A stretch of DNA of 6,968 nt, taken from positions 1 to 6,968 of the forward strand of contig CATXML010000060.1 of assembly GCA_958372035.1 (NCBI GenBank), read 5' to 3'. The first letter of the stretch is position 1; every line of letters starts with the position of its first letter. This document shows, one piece after another, positions 1 to 6,093 of this stretch. The translations under genes were made by a program, and so were the position numbers. The DNA is from an uncultured Collinsella sp. (GTDB lineage Bacteria > Actinomycetota > Coriobacteriia > Coriobacteriales > Coriobacteriaceae). The notes below the pieces were generated by a model. The model saw nothing but the letters and a program-made list of their open reading frames with translations. It did not search any database and was not told the DNA's origin.

Positions 1-725
1 GTCCCGCCACCCTTGATGGTGAGGTTCTTGTCGGTTCCAATACCCTTGTCCTCGGTAGCCCTGGCGGTGACGGCTCCGCTGTCGTCAATCGTGATATTGC
101 CGTTTGCCCTGATGCCATCCGATGCACCCGTGGCGTTGACGTTGCCCGAACCTTTGATAGCGAGATCACCCCCGGCATTGATGGCATCAAGCCCAGTGCT
201 CGTGGCGTTGACGGATCCGGCTCCGTCGATGTTGATATTACCCGTGGAGAGGATAGCGTCCTCAGTAGATGTCACGCTGAGCGTGCTGCCCGCGTCGCCT
301 TGGATATTGAGCTCGGCGTTCTCATTCTTGCCATGAGAGGCCTTGATGCCTTCGATCCAGTCGGCAGTGACGATGTTGTTTCCCGAGTAATTCACGTTGA
401 GCTTGCCTGCGGCCTGGATCTCGCCGCCGTTATAGTTGTTGAGCTTCAAGTCGTTGGCGCCGTCCCACGACCAGGTACCGGCCTCGTCGCTCGCCGCGGT
501 GTTGTACTTGTTGCCGCCGAACTTGACCCATTCCGCTGCGAGCGAGACGCTCGGCATGAGAAGCGAGCTTACCGTGAGCGCGCATACGGCTCCCACGACG
601 ATGCGGCGCGTCACGCGGCGCCAGCTGCCGTGCGCGAGTCCTATGCGACGGCGAACGTCGGGTTCGGCAACATGGGTTCCGGCGGTAGTGTCATTGCGTT
701 TGGGGGTCGTGAACAAGGCTGCCAT
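1..725 (-). CDS. Secreted beta-helix surface protein, downstream tandem copy (C-terminus outside window)
   Basis: The frame is open from the ATG at 725 to the left edge (241 codons), so the 3' end is missing. The start is set by GGGAG at 731-735, five bases upstream; an in-frame ATG at 743 is possible but has a poorer ribosome site. The N-terminus is a long basic region (SWRRVTRR) followed by a hydrophobic stretch and a likely cleavage after SLAA near residue 64. The mature part opens with a WSWDGAND / NYNGGEI block and continues as short repeats of the form G-(D/N)-(L/I)-x-I-x-G-x-G-x-V-x-A-T, often with DAI or DGI. This pattern resembles the Cthe_2159-type carbohydrate-binding parallel beta-helix family; that assignment is from memory of the family. 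It is a clear paralogue of the gene at 997-2781: the first 66 residues differ at about nine positions by eye, and the repeat region is much more diverged. It is probably a wall-anchored adhesin or glycan binder. Its anchor cannot be seen here. Confidence 0.8.
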   Translation of the reverse strand, partial: MAALFTTPKRNDTTAGTHVAEPDVRRRIGLAHGSWRRVTRRIVVGAVCALTVSSLLMPSVSLAAEWVKFGGNKYNTAASDEAGTWSWDGANDLKLNNYNGGEIQAAGKLNVNYSGNNIVTADWIEGIKASHGKNENAELNIQGDAGSTLSVTSTEDAILSTGNINIDGAGSVNATSTGLDAINAGGDLAIKGSGNVNATGASDGIRANGNITIDDSGAVTARATEDKGIGTDKNLTIKGGG

Positions 726-823
726 GGTTGCTCCCGTTCTCATAGGGCCTATACGACTAGATTCAGCGTATCTGCTGGATGTTGCCGGCGGTAGTGCCGT
801 TTGGAGGGCAAAATGGCCAAAAT
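726..823 (-). promoter_or_regulatory. Conserved 5' leader of the downstream surface-protein gene
   Basis: This ~98-base leader aligns without gaps to the leader at 2782-2879, in front of the other copy. Shared blocks include CTCCAAACGGCACTACCGCC, the GGGAG ribosome site, and a dyad reading CATAGGGCCTATA at 741-753 on the plus strand (CATAGG-G-CCTATG in the other copy). No convincing -35/-10 pair is visible. The leader probably holds the promoter or an operator; this is inferred from conservation only. Confidence 0.5.
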
Positions 824-864
824 GGGGGAGAAATAGGCCGCACGCCGGCGCAGGGACCGGCGCT

Positions 865-903
865 AAAAGAAAAGCGCGGGGCCGCATGGCGACTCCGCGC
901 TTT
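865..903 (-). terminator. Rho-independent terminator downstream of the upstream surface-protein gene
   Basis: On the minus strand AAAGCGCGG (895-903) pairs with CCGCGCTTT (871-879). A one-base mismatch and a five-pair inner stem close on a three-base loop, and TCTTTTA follows. It corresponds in position and sequence to the permease terminator at 2921-2965. It looks like a duplicated permease terminator that now ends transcription of the gene at 997-2781, which has no hairpin of its own directly after its stop. Confidence 0.75.
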
Positions 904-929
904 ATTGTTCAGCTTTTGCAGCCTTGCCC

Positions 930-974
930 TTACGCTACGAAGAAGTAGACGAGGAAGGCAAGGGCCGCGATCTA
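930..974 (-). pseudogene. Relic of the purine permease 3' end (last 13 codons plus stop)
   Basis: Read on the minus strand, 930-971 encodes IAALAFLVYFFVA followed by TAA. This is identical to the last 13 residues of the intact permease at 2989-4302, which uses TAG. The codon before it, TGG (Trp) in the permease, is TAG here, and similarity is lost beyond about 974. There is no start codon or ribosome site, so it is not a gene. It sits about 22 bases past the stop of the surface-protein gene and is followed by a copy of the permease terminator. It marks the junction of a tandem duplication. Confidence 0.85.
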
Positions 975-996
975 CCCGTCCTGTGCGAAAAAGTGT

Positions 997-2781
997 TTAC
1001 GAGCGTTTGCGACTCGCCAGGGCGCCTGTGACGATGGTGGCCGTTCCTGCAAGGGCGGTCGCTATGATGGCCGCGCTCGAGGTGTCGCCGGTTGCGGCGA
1101 GGATGCCGGTGGTTTTGGCTCCCGTGGCTGCAACTGCAACGGTCTTGGTCGTCTTCGTGCCCTCGGACTTGGAACCCTCGGGCTTGGTCTTGCCGTGCTT
1201 TTCCTCGGGCTTGGTCTCCTCGGGAGGCGCGATGACCGTGCTCTTGGCGACAGCGGCGTCATAGGGAGAGTGGATCGTGGCGTCGCCCGTGCCGATGGTT
1301 TGACCCGCTTCGTAGATGTCGCCGTTGCTGAGCTCTTCTTTGTTGCGATAGTCAATGACCTTGCCGCCTTCAGGCGTCAGGATGGTGGAGCCTTCGATTT
1401 CGATGGTGCCGATTGCCTCGCCGTCCGCGCTCATGGCAAGAGCGAAGATTGCCGCCGTGTCTCCCTCGGCCGTGAGCTTGCTGCGGACGATCGAGATACT
1501 CGCGGGCGTGATGCCCTCGTAGGTCTGGGCGAAGATACCGATGTTCAGACCCCTAGGCTCGGGGATGACCTCGCCGCTTTGGTCGTTGCTGTAGTGATCG
1601 GGGCCATCGCCACCGGTCTCGACATAGCGGGCTATAGCCTTAACAACGGAGTCGCTGATGTAGATGTGGCCGCCAGCGACGTTTGGCTGGTGGTTTCTGG
1701 TAGAGATTGCAACCGAGAATTTGCCTTCTGCGAACGCGTCCACGATGGAACCATTCTTGATGACGATGTCGTCCCCATCAGTGATGAGGGCGATGGCCTG
1801 GCCGCCGCTCGCGCTTGTGCGGACCGTCACGGTCGCATGATCGAGCGTAACGCCCTTGTAGGCATAGACACCATATTCAACACCGCTTGCGTCAAGGGAG
1901 GCGTTCGTGACCGCGAGACTACCCTCAGCGTCGACGGCAAGATCTCCCTGGGAGCTTGCCTTGACCTGGCTGCCGCCCGAGATGTCGATGTTGCCGTCAG
2001 CCCAAATCGCCGCTTCTTCTATCGAGCTTGCTTCTACCTTGCCACTGCCTTTGATGATCAGGTCACTGCCCGCGGCGACGCCGTAACCTTCGCCTCCTTT
2101 AGCGATCACTGTGCCAGAGGAATCGATGGTGGTCTTGCCCTTGGATTGGATGCCTTCGGTACCGCCCGTTGCATTCACGGTGCCCGAGCCCGTGATAGAG
2201 AGATCGCCCTTTGCCTCAATTCCGTCGGAAGCAGTGCTTGTGGTGTTCACAGTGCCTGGGCCAGAAATGGAGAGGTCGCCTGTTGATTTAATTGCATCGG
2301 CCTCGGCTGTCACATTGAGCTCATCCGTGCTATTCGAGCTCGTTATGTTCAACTCTGCTTTCTGGCTAGTGCCGTCCTGCGCCTTGATGGCGGCTCCGGT
2401 GTAATCAGGCTCGGTTTTCACGGTGTTCTTGCCCTCATAGACAATGTTGAGCTTGCCTGCAGCCTTGATCTCACCGCCGTTATAGTTGATGAGCTTCATG
2501 TCGTCGGCGCCGTCCCAGCTCCAGGTGCCGGCGCCGTCGCCCGCCGCAGTGCCGGCGTTGTACTGGGTGCCGCCAACATCAATCCACTCCGCCGCGAGCG
2601 AGATGCTCGGCATGAGCAGCGAGCTTACCGTGAGCGCGCATACGGCGCCTACAACGATGCGGCGCGTCACGCGGCGCCAGCTGCCGTGTGCGAGCAGCGT
2701 GCGACGGCGCAGGTCGGGCTCAACAAAATGGGCTCCAGAGGTTTTGTCATTGCGCTTGGGGGTCGTGAACAAGGCGGCCAT
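997..2781 (-). CDS. Wall-anchored beta-helix surface protein with LAATG sorting signal (complete upstream copy)
   Basis: The product is 594 residues. The start at 2781 is chosen because GGGAG lies five bases upstream (2787-2791) and the same start and leader occur in the tandem copy; the frame runs open further upstream to 2895. Residues 1-41 are a long basic region ending SWRRVTRR, 42-62 are hydrophobic, and cleavage is likely near SLAA at 64. Residues ~85-380 carry repeats such as GDLSITGSGTVNATGG and GNIDISGGSQVKASS, with recurring DGI/DAI turns typical of a Cthe_2159-like parallel beta-helix. Residues ~410-510 are less repetitive. A Pro/Glu/Lys/Thr-rich linker (~519-547) leads to LAATG (561-565), a hydrophobic helix (~567-588) and the tail RKRS, the layout of a sortase substrate. 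LAxTG is the motif reported for class E sortases of high-GC Gram-positives. The likely role is surface attachment or binding of acidic polysaccharide; the ligand is unknown. No sortase gene lies in the window. It is followed by the permease relic and a terminator, so it is probably monocistronic. Confidence 0.85.
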   Translation of the reverse strand: MAALFTTPKRNDKTSGAHFVEPDLRRRTLLAHGSWRRVTRRIVVGAVCALTVSSLLMPSISLAAEWIDVGGTQYNAGTAAGDGAGTWSWDGADDMKLINYNGGEIKAAGKLNIVYEGKNTVKTEPDYTGAAIKAQDGTSQKAELNITSSNSTDELNVTAEADAIKSTGDLSISGPGTVNTTSTASDGIEAKGDLSITGSGTVNATGGTEGIQSKGKTTIDSSGTVIAKGGEGYGVAAGSDLIIKGSGKVEASSIEEAAIWADGNIDISGGSQVKASSQGDLAVDAEGSLAVTNASLDASGVEYGVYAYKGVTLDHATVTVRTSASGGQAIALITDGDDIVIKNGSIVDAFAEGKFSVAISTRNHQPNVAGGHIYISDSVVKAIARYVETGGDGPDHYSNDQSGEVIPEPRGLNIGIFAQTYEGITPASISIVRSKLTAEGDTAAIFALAMSADGEAIGTIEIEGSTILTPEGGKVIDYRNKEELSNGDIYEAGQTIGTGDATIHSPYDAAVAKSTVIAPPEETKPEEKHGKTKPEGSKSEGTKTTKTVAVAATGAKTTGILAATGDTSSAAIIATALAGTATIVTGALASRKRS

Positions 2782-2879
2782 GGTTACTCCCATCCTCATA
2801 GGGCCTATGCGATTACGCCCAGCATATCTGCAGGATGTAGCCGGCGGTAGTGCCGTTTGGAGAGCAAAACGTCCAAAAC
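2782..2879 (-). promoter_or_regulatory. Conserved 5' leader of the upstream surface-protein gene
   Basis: This leader matches 726-823 without gaps. It contains a 13-base perfect dyad, CATAGG-G-CCTATG, at 2797-2809, starting 15 bases before the start codon. Further up is an imperfect dyad, CGGTAGTGCCG, around 2845-2855 that is identical in both copies. Sequence beyond 2880 no longer matches the other copy until the terminator. It probably contains the promoter and a regulator site. No clear sigma-70 hexamers were found, so the exact elements are uncertain. Confidence 0.5.
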
Positions 2880-2920
2880 TTGCGAAGCAATACATCGCGC
2901 GTCCGTGTGGCGCCTGGCTT

Positions 2921-2965
2921 TAAAAGCAAAGCGCGGAGCCGCTCGATGCGACTCCGCGCTTTGCT
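2921..2965 (-). terminator. Rho-independent terminator of the purine permease gene
   Basis: A perfect 14-base-pair stem joins AGCAAAGCGCGGAG (2925-2938) to CTCCGCGCTTTGCT (2952-2965), with three more inner pairs (CGC/GCG) after a mismatch. On the minus strand it is followed by TTTTA. It begins 24 bases after the permease stop and separates the permease from the surface-protein leader. A diverged duplicate is at 865-903. Confidence 0.85.
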
Positions 2966-2988
2966 GTTTGGTATTGCGAATCTTGCGC

Positions 2989-4302
2989 CTACGCTACAAA
3001 GAAGTAGACGAGGAAGGCAAGGGCTGCGATCCACATGAGCGGCTTGATCTTGGATGCCTCGCCCTTAAAGAGCGCGACGACCACGTAGGCGATAAAGCCC
3101 AGACCAATGCCGGCAGAGATGGAGTAGGTGAAGGGCACGCCGGCGACAATCATGAACGCCGGGAAGCCCTGCGACACGTCGGACCAGTCGATCTCGGAGG
3201 CCTCGCTCATCATGAGGTAGCCGACGTAGACCAGAGCACCGCAGGTGGCGGCGCTGGAAACGATGGTGACGATGGGGGAGAAGAACGCGGCGAGAATGAA
3301 CAGCACGCCGGTGGTGACGGAGGTGAGGCCCGTGCGGCCACCGTCGGCAGCGCCAGAGGTGGACTCGACGAAGGTGGTGATGGAGGAGACGCCCATAAAG
3401 CCACCGGCAGCAGCGGCCACGGAGTCGACGACCAGGATGGGACGGATGTCCTCGACATTGCCGTCCTCGGTCAAGAACTCGCCCTGCTTGGCGACGGCCA
3501 TCGCGGTGCCCATGGTGTCGAAGAAGTCGCTCATGAGCAGCGAGAAGGCAACGACGAGCAGCATCGGGTCGGTCAGGACCTTCACGATGGCAAGGTTGCC
3601 GTCGGCAGTGCTGGCAAACGGGGCGCCGAAGGTCGAGAAGTCGAGCGGTGCGATGAGGCCCTCGGGCGCATGGGTGACGCCCAGCGGGATTCCGGCGATA
3701 ACGGCGACGATGATGCCGATGAGCAGCGAGCCCGGCACGTTGCGGGAAGCCAGGGCAACCGTCACGACGATGGAGATGATGCCGACGATAAAGGTGGGGG
3801 AGGCGATGTCGCCCAGGCCGACGAGCGTACCGGCGCCAGCGGTGATGATGCCGGCGTCGCACAGGCCGATCATGGCGATAAACAGGCCCAGACCCACCGA
3901 GATGGCGTGGCGCAGGACCACGGGGATGGCGTCCATGATGGCCTCGCGCAGGCCGCAAAGGACGAGCAGCAAGATGACGATACCCTCGAGGAAGATAACG
4001 CTCATGGCCACGTGCCAGTCGCCGCCGCACATGGTGGTGGCGATGCCCGCGATCATGGCGTTGATGCCCAGACCCGACGCGCAGGCGAGCGGGCGGTTGG
4101 CGAAGATGCCCATGCAGATGGTCATGATGCCGGCGCCCAGGCAGGTGGCGCAGGCGAGCGCTCCCGCATCAATGCCAGCGCCCGAGAGCACTGCGGGGTT
4201 GACGGCGATGATGTAGGCCATCGCCAGGAATGTTGTCAGTCCAGCGCGAAGTTCGGTCCCGATTGTGGACTTGCGCTCACTGACGTGAAAAAGTTCGTCC
4301 AT
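2989..4302 (-). CDS. NCS2-family purine (guanine/hypoxanthine-type) permease
   Basis: The product is 437 residues, the usual length for the AzgA/PbuG/PbuO branch of nucleobase-cation symporter-2 transporters. These move guanine, hypoxanthine or adenine into the cell with protons. Family landmarks are TTFLAMAYIIAVNP (23-36), PLACASGLGINAM (71-83), FFDTMGT (260-266) and GVSSITTFVESTSGAADGGR (304-323) containing the conserved FVES, plus about a dozen hydrophobic segments spread over the length. The ATG at 4302 is chosen because it follows an AAGGAAAGG ribosome site (4309-4317) and gives the MDELFHVSERK start expected for the family; the frame extends to 4347 without ribosome-site support. It is divergent from the deformylase-like gene and ended by its own terminator. 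No purine riboswitch could be recognised in the leader. Which purine it carries cannot be read from the sequence. Its last 13 codons are duplicated at 930-974. Confidence 0.9.
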   Translation of the reverse strand: MDELFHVSERKSTIGTELRAGLTTFLAMAYIIAVNPAVLSGAGIDAGALACATCLGAGIMTICMGIFANRPLACASGLGINAMIAGIATTMCGGDWHVAMSVIFLEGIVILLLVLCGLREAIMDAIPVVLRHAISVGLGLFIAMIGLCDAGIITAGAGTLVGLGDIASPTFIVGIISIVVTVALASRNVPGSLLIGIIVAVIAGIPLGVTHAPEGLIAPLDFSTFGAPFASTADGNLAIVKVLTDPMLLVVAFSLLMSDFFDTMGTAMAVAKQGEFLTEDGNVEDIRPILVVDSVAAAAGGFMGVSSITTFVESTSGAADGGRTGLTSVTTGVLFILAAFFSPIVTIVSSAATCGALVYVGYLMMSEASEIDWSDVSQGFPAFMIVAGVPFTYSISAGIGLGFIAYVVVALFKGEASKIKPLMWIAALAFLVYFFVA

Positions 4303-4363
4303 GCATACCCTTTCCTTGTTCGGCCCCGAGTTTAGGCCGATTGACACGAACTCATTTACTATA
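4303..4363 (-). promoter_or_regulatory. Permease leader with -10-like box and small hairpin
   Basis: On the minus strand TATAGT (4363-4358) is a fair -10 box, but no matching -35 is seen at 16-18 bases. Downstream, TCGGCC/GGCCGA (4335-4340 with 4320-4325) can form a six-pair stem with a nine-base loop directly before the ribosome site. This could modulate translation or be incidental. The whole gap 4303-4495 between the divergent genes holds no other recognisable gene. Confidence 0.3.
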
Positions 4364-4456
4364 TCGCCTTTACAACCTTGCTGTTCCTCGCATGTTGATG
4401 TTCGGCGCTTTGTAACAGACGGACGGTATTTATCGCATGAAAATGTGTGGGTACCG

Positions 4457-4490
4457 TATACTTAAGCGGTTACAACGACCCCTATGGAGG
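4457..4490 (+). promoter_or_regulatory. Putative -10 box and ribosome site of the deformylase-like gene
   Basis: TATACT at 4457-4462 matches five of six -10 consensus bases. No good -35 is found 16-18 bases upstream. GGAGG at 4486-4490 lies five bases before the ATG at 4496 and overlaps an in-frame ATG at 4484, which lacks its own ribosome site. The ribosome site decides the start at 4496. Confidence 0.45.
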
Positions 4491-4495
4491 AACGT

Positions 4496-4915
4496 ATGAT
4501 TAAAGAGCTTTGCCACGACGAGGCTATCCTGTCCCAGCGTTGCGAGGTTGCGACCGTCGAGGACGAGTCGGTTGCTCAGGACCTGATCGATACCATCAAG
4601 TCGCTCGATGATGCCGGCTGCTTGGCCGCCAACCAGATCGGCGTTACCAAGAAGGTCTGCGTCTACCTGGACGATGCCGGCGAGCCCCACGTGCTCTACA
4701 ACCCCCGTCTGGTGTTTGGCCTGGGCGCCAGCAAGATGGAGGAGAGCTGCCTGACGCACGAGGAGGTCACCAAGTCCACGCGCTACATCAAGTGCAAGGT
4801 TGCCTTTGACCAGATCGTCGACGGCAAGATGAAGGAGTGCCGCCGCGACTACGCGGGCTTTGAGGCACAAATGATCCAGCATATGATCGATCACTGTCTT
4901 GGAAAGTTGGTCTAA
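4496..4915 (+). CDS. def: Short peptide-deformylase-like protein lacking the catalytic Glu
   Basis: The product is 139 residues, at the short end for peptide deformylases, which remove the formyl group from the initiator Met of new proteins. Motif 1 is GCLAANQIG (41-49), matching GxGLAAxQxG. Motif 2 is ESCLT (83-87), in place of EGCLS, with the metal-binding Cys85 kept. Motif 3 is QHMIDH (128-133): the metal-binding His129 and His133 are kept, but the catalytic Glu of HExDH is Met130, an unambiguous ATG at 4883-4885. The N-terminal part (IKELCHDEAILSQ, then VEDESVAQDLIDTI) fits the deformylase fold. Established mechanism gives that Glu the acid/base role, so ordinary deformylase activity is doubtful. 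It may be a second, non-catalytic or altered paralogue; whether a normal copy exists elsewhere is unknown. It is a single-gene unit with its own terminator. The fold assignment is firm; the function is not. Confidence 0.82.
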   Translation: MIKELCHDEAILSQRCEVATVEDESVAQDLIDTIKSLDDAGCLAANQIGVTKKVCVYLDDAGEPHVLYNPRLVFGLGASKMEESCLTHEEVTKSTRYIKCKVAFDQIVDGKMKECRRDYAGFEAQMIQHMIDHCLGKLV

Positions 4916-4946
4916 GGGGACCAAAGCACCGCACCTCGTCGTTTTT

Positions 4947-4985
4947 AGTCCGGGTATGACATTGTTGTCATGTCCGGACTTTTTT
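4947..4985 (+). terminator. Strong Rho-independent terminator after the deformylase-like gene
   Basis: A 15-pair stem (4947-4961 with 4966-4980), including two adjacent G-U pairs, closes on a four-base TTGT loop. It runs directly into TTTTTT (4980-4985). It isolates the deformylase-like gene from the bile salt hydrolase gene downstream, so they are probably not one operon. Confidence 0.92.
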
Positions 4986-5036
4986 GTTTAGCGCTCCTTT
5001 GTTTGGTGACAATGACCTTAGTAAGAATATTGAGCT

Positions 5037-5042
5037 AGGAGG
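5037..5042 (+). promoter_or_regulatory. Ribosome binding site fixing the bile salt hydrolase start
   Basis: A perfect AGGAGG sits four bases before the ATG at 5047. It rules out the in-frame ATG at 4984, which lies inside the preceding terminator tract. The choice matters because the catalytic Cys must be residue 2. No convincing promoter hexamers were found between 4986 and 5036. Confidence 0.85.
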
Positions 5043-5046
5043 CGCT

Positions 5047-6012
5047 ATGTGCACGAGCATTCGATTTACCGATAATTCTGGCCACATGTATCTAGGCCGC
5101 AACCTCGACTGGAGCTTTGACTACGGTCAACAGGTTCGCGTGATGCCGCGCGGGTTTCATATTCCGTATTCGTTTATCGACGACGCGACAGCGGCACACG
5201 CGGTGATCGGTATGTGCATCGATTACAAGAACTACCCTATGTTTTTCGACTGTGGTAACGATGCGGGTCTGGCTGTGGCGGGGCTCAACTTTCCCGGCTA
5301 TGCCGAGTATGCCGAGGGCCCGGTTGATGGAAAGACCAATATCGCGGCCTATGAGTTTCCCCTGTGGGTGGCAGCGACGTTCTCGACGGTCGACAAGGTC
5401 GAGGCTGCGCTGCGCGATACGGTGATTGTCGCCAAATCTGCAGGAGAGGGGCTGGGCGTGTCGCTGCTCCATTGGATTATCGGCGACAGCCAGCGCAGCA
5501 TCGTGGTCGAGATGATGGCTGACGGCCTGCATGTATACGACGATCCGGTCGACACCCTTGCCAACCAGCCGACCTTCCCGTGGCACATGGAAAACCTGCG
5601 CACCTATATCACCGCCACAAGCGATTTTCCGCAGACGGCGACATGGCGTGGCGCCGAGCTTAAGCCCTATGGAGCCGGTGCCGGCATGCGCGGCATTCCG
5701 GGCGATTGCTATTCGCCGAGCCGTTTTGTAAAGGCGGCGTACCTCAATGCCAATTACCCGCAAAAGGAGAGCGAGACCGAAAACGTCGTTCGCATGTTCC
5801 GCTCGCTCGAGGGCGTGGTGATGATCGAGGGAGCGTCCAGGATGGGCGATGGCAAGTTCGAGAAGACTATCTATACCGGATGCTTTAGCGCGCGCACGGG
5901 CAATTATTACTACGCGATGTATGGGGATCCGTCGATTCGCTACGTGAGCCTGATGGATGCCGAGGGCGCGAGCCCCGATAGGCTCGTGGTTCCCGAGCCG
6001 CGCCGTTCGTAG
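5047..6012 (+). CDS. bsh: Choloylglycine hydrolase / bile salt hydrolase
   Basis: The product is 321 residues, within the usual 315-330 range. It is an N-terminal nucleophile hydrolase that cleaves the amide bond of glycine- or taurine-conjugated bile acids; penicillin V acylases share the fold. The protein begins MCTSIRF, so Cys2 becomes the N-terminal nucleophile after Met removal. Other active-site residues are present: Arg18 and Asp21 (GRNLDW), Asn81 (AGLNFPGYA), Asn173 (LANQPTF) and Arg226 (YSPSRF). Overall sequence, such as LLHWIIGDSQRSIVVE and KTNIAAYEFPLWV, resembles clostridial bile salt hydrolases more than acylases, as far as can be judged from memory. There is no signal peptide, so it is cytoplasmic, as is usual for the family. 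The segment before GIPGD reads YGAGAGMR; the equivalent loop has been linked to glycine/taurine preference in lactobacilli. The gene stands alone between two terminators. Confidence 0.92.
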   Translation: MCTSIRFTDNSGHMYLGRNLDWSFDYGQQVRVMPRGFHIPYSFIDDATAAHAVIGMCIDYKNYPMFFDCGNDAGLAVAGLNFPGYAEYAEGPVDGKTNIAAYEFPLWVAATFSTVDKVEAALRDTVIVAKSAGEGLGVSLLHWIIGDSQRSIVVEMMADGLHVYDDPVDTLANQPTFPWHMENLRTYITATSDFPQTATWRGAELKPYGAGAGMRGIPGDCYSPSRFVKAAYLNANYPQKESETENVVRMFRSLEGVVMIEGASRMGDGKFEKTIYTGCFSARTGNYYYAMYGDPSIRYVSLMDAEGASPDRLVVPEPRRS

Positions 6013-6033
6013 CTCACTGGTCCGTTGCGACAT

Positions 6034-6071
6034 AAAACGGCCTCGCACCTCTTATGAGATGCGAGGCCGTT
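6034..6071 (-). terminator. Terminator shared by the convergent bsh and kup genes
   Basis: A 16-pair stem (6036-6051 with 6056-6071), with one G-U pair and a four-base loop, lies between the convergent stops at 6012 and 6094. On the minus strand it ends in TTTTAT, so it best serves the potassium transporter gene. On the plus strand it is followed by GTCGTC rather than T's, so termination of bsh is less certain. Confidence 0.8.
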
Positions 6072-6093
6072 GTCGTCAATGGCTGGTGGCGTG

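Larger units (their letters stand above)
1..974 (-). repeat. Tandem duplication unit, second copy (truncated by window edge)
   Basis: In minus-strand order it holds a permease 3' relic (974-930), a terminator (903-865), the leader (823-726) and the start of the second surface-protein gene. The order and spacing match the copy at 975-3033. Whether further copies follow to the left cannot be seen. Confidence 0.8.
975..3033 (-). repeat. Tandem duplication unit, permease-proximal copy (~2.06 kb)
   Basis: In minus-strand order this unit holds the permease 3' end, its terminator, the leader and the complete surface-protein gene. Matching landmarks in the second copy are offset by a constant 2056-2059 bases: start codon 2781/725, leader 2841/785, terminator 2954/895, permease stop 2989/930. 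The exact break is placed near 974/3033, where similarity to the permease ends. Confidence 0.8.

Noticed and set aside
1..975. Mobile element inserted behind the permease, with the relic as an attachment-site repeat
   Set aside because: Similarity between the copies runs from the permease end through the terminator, leader and coding sequence, and there is no integrase or transposase. Tandem duplication explains it more simply.
1195..2286. Plus-strand open frame opposite the surface-protein gene
   Set aside because: It has no ribosome site or recognisable domain. It is explained as the antisense of the beta-helix repeats in GC-rich DNA.
2100..2300. CRISPR-like or DNA direct repeats in the surface-protein gene
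   Set aside because: The repetition is at protein level (short beta-helix turns with variable bases), in frame throughout, and without uniform spacers.
2857..4335. Long plus-strand open frame (~490 codons) opposite the permease gene
   Set aside because: Its product is a low-complexity Asp/His/Gly/Gln-rich string with no domain, as expected from the antisense of a GC-rich membrane protein gene. The permease on the other strand has clear family motifs.
4303..4440. Possible purine riboswitch in front of the permease
   Set aside because: The conserved loop and junction bases of the purine riboswitch could not be found. Only a small six-pair hairpin is visible.
5092..6048. Minus-strand open frame opposite bsh
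   Set aside because: It is an Arg/His-rich product without family motifs, and it overlaps the terminator region. The plus-strand bsh gene is certain.
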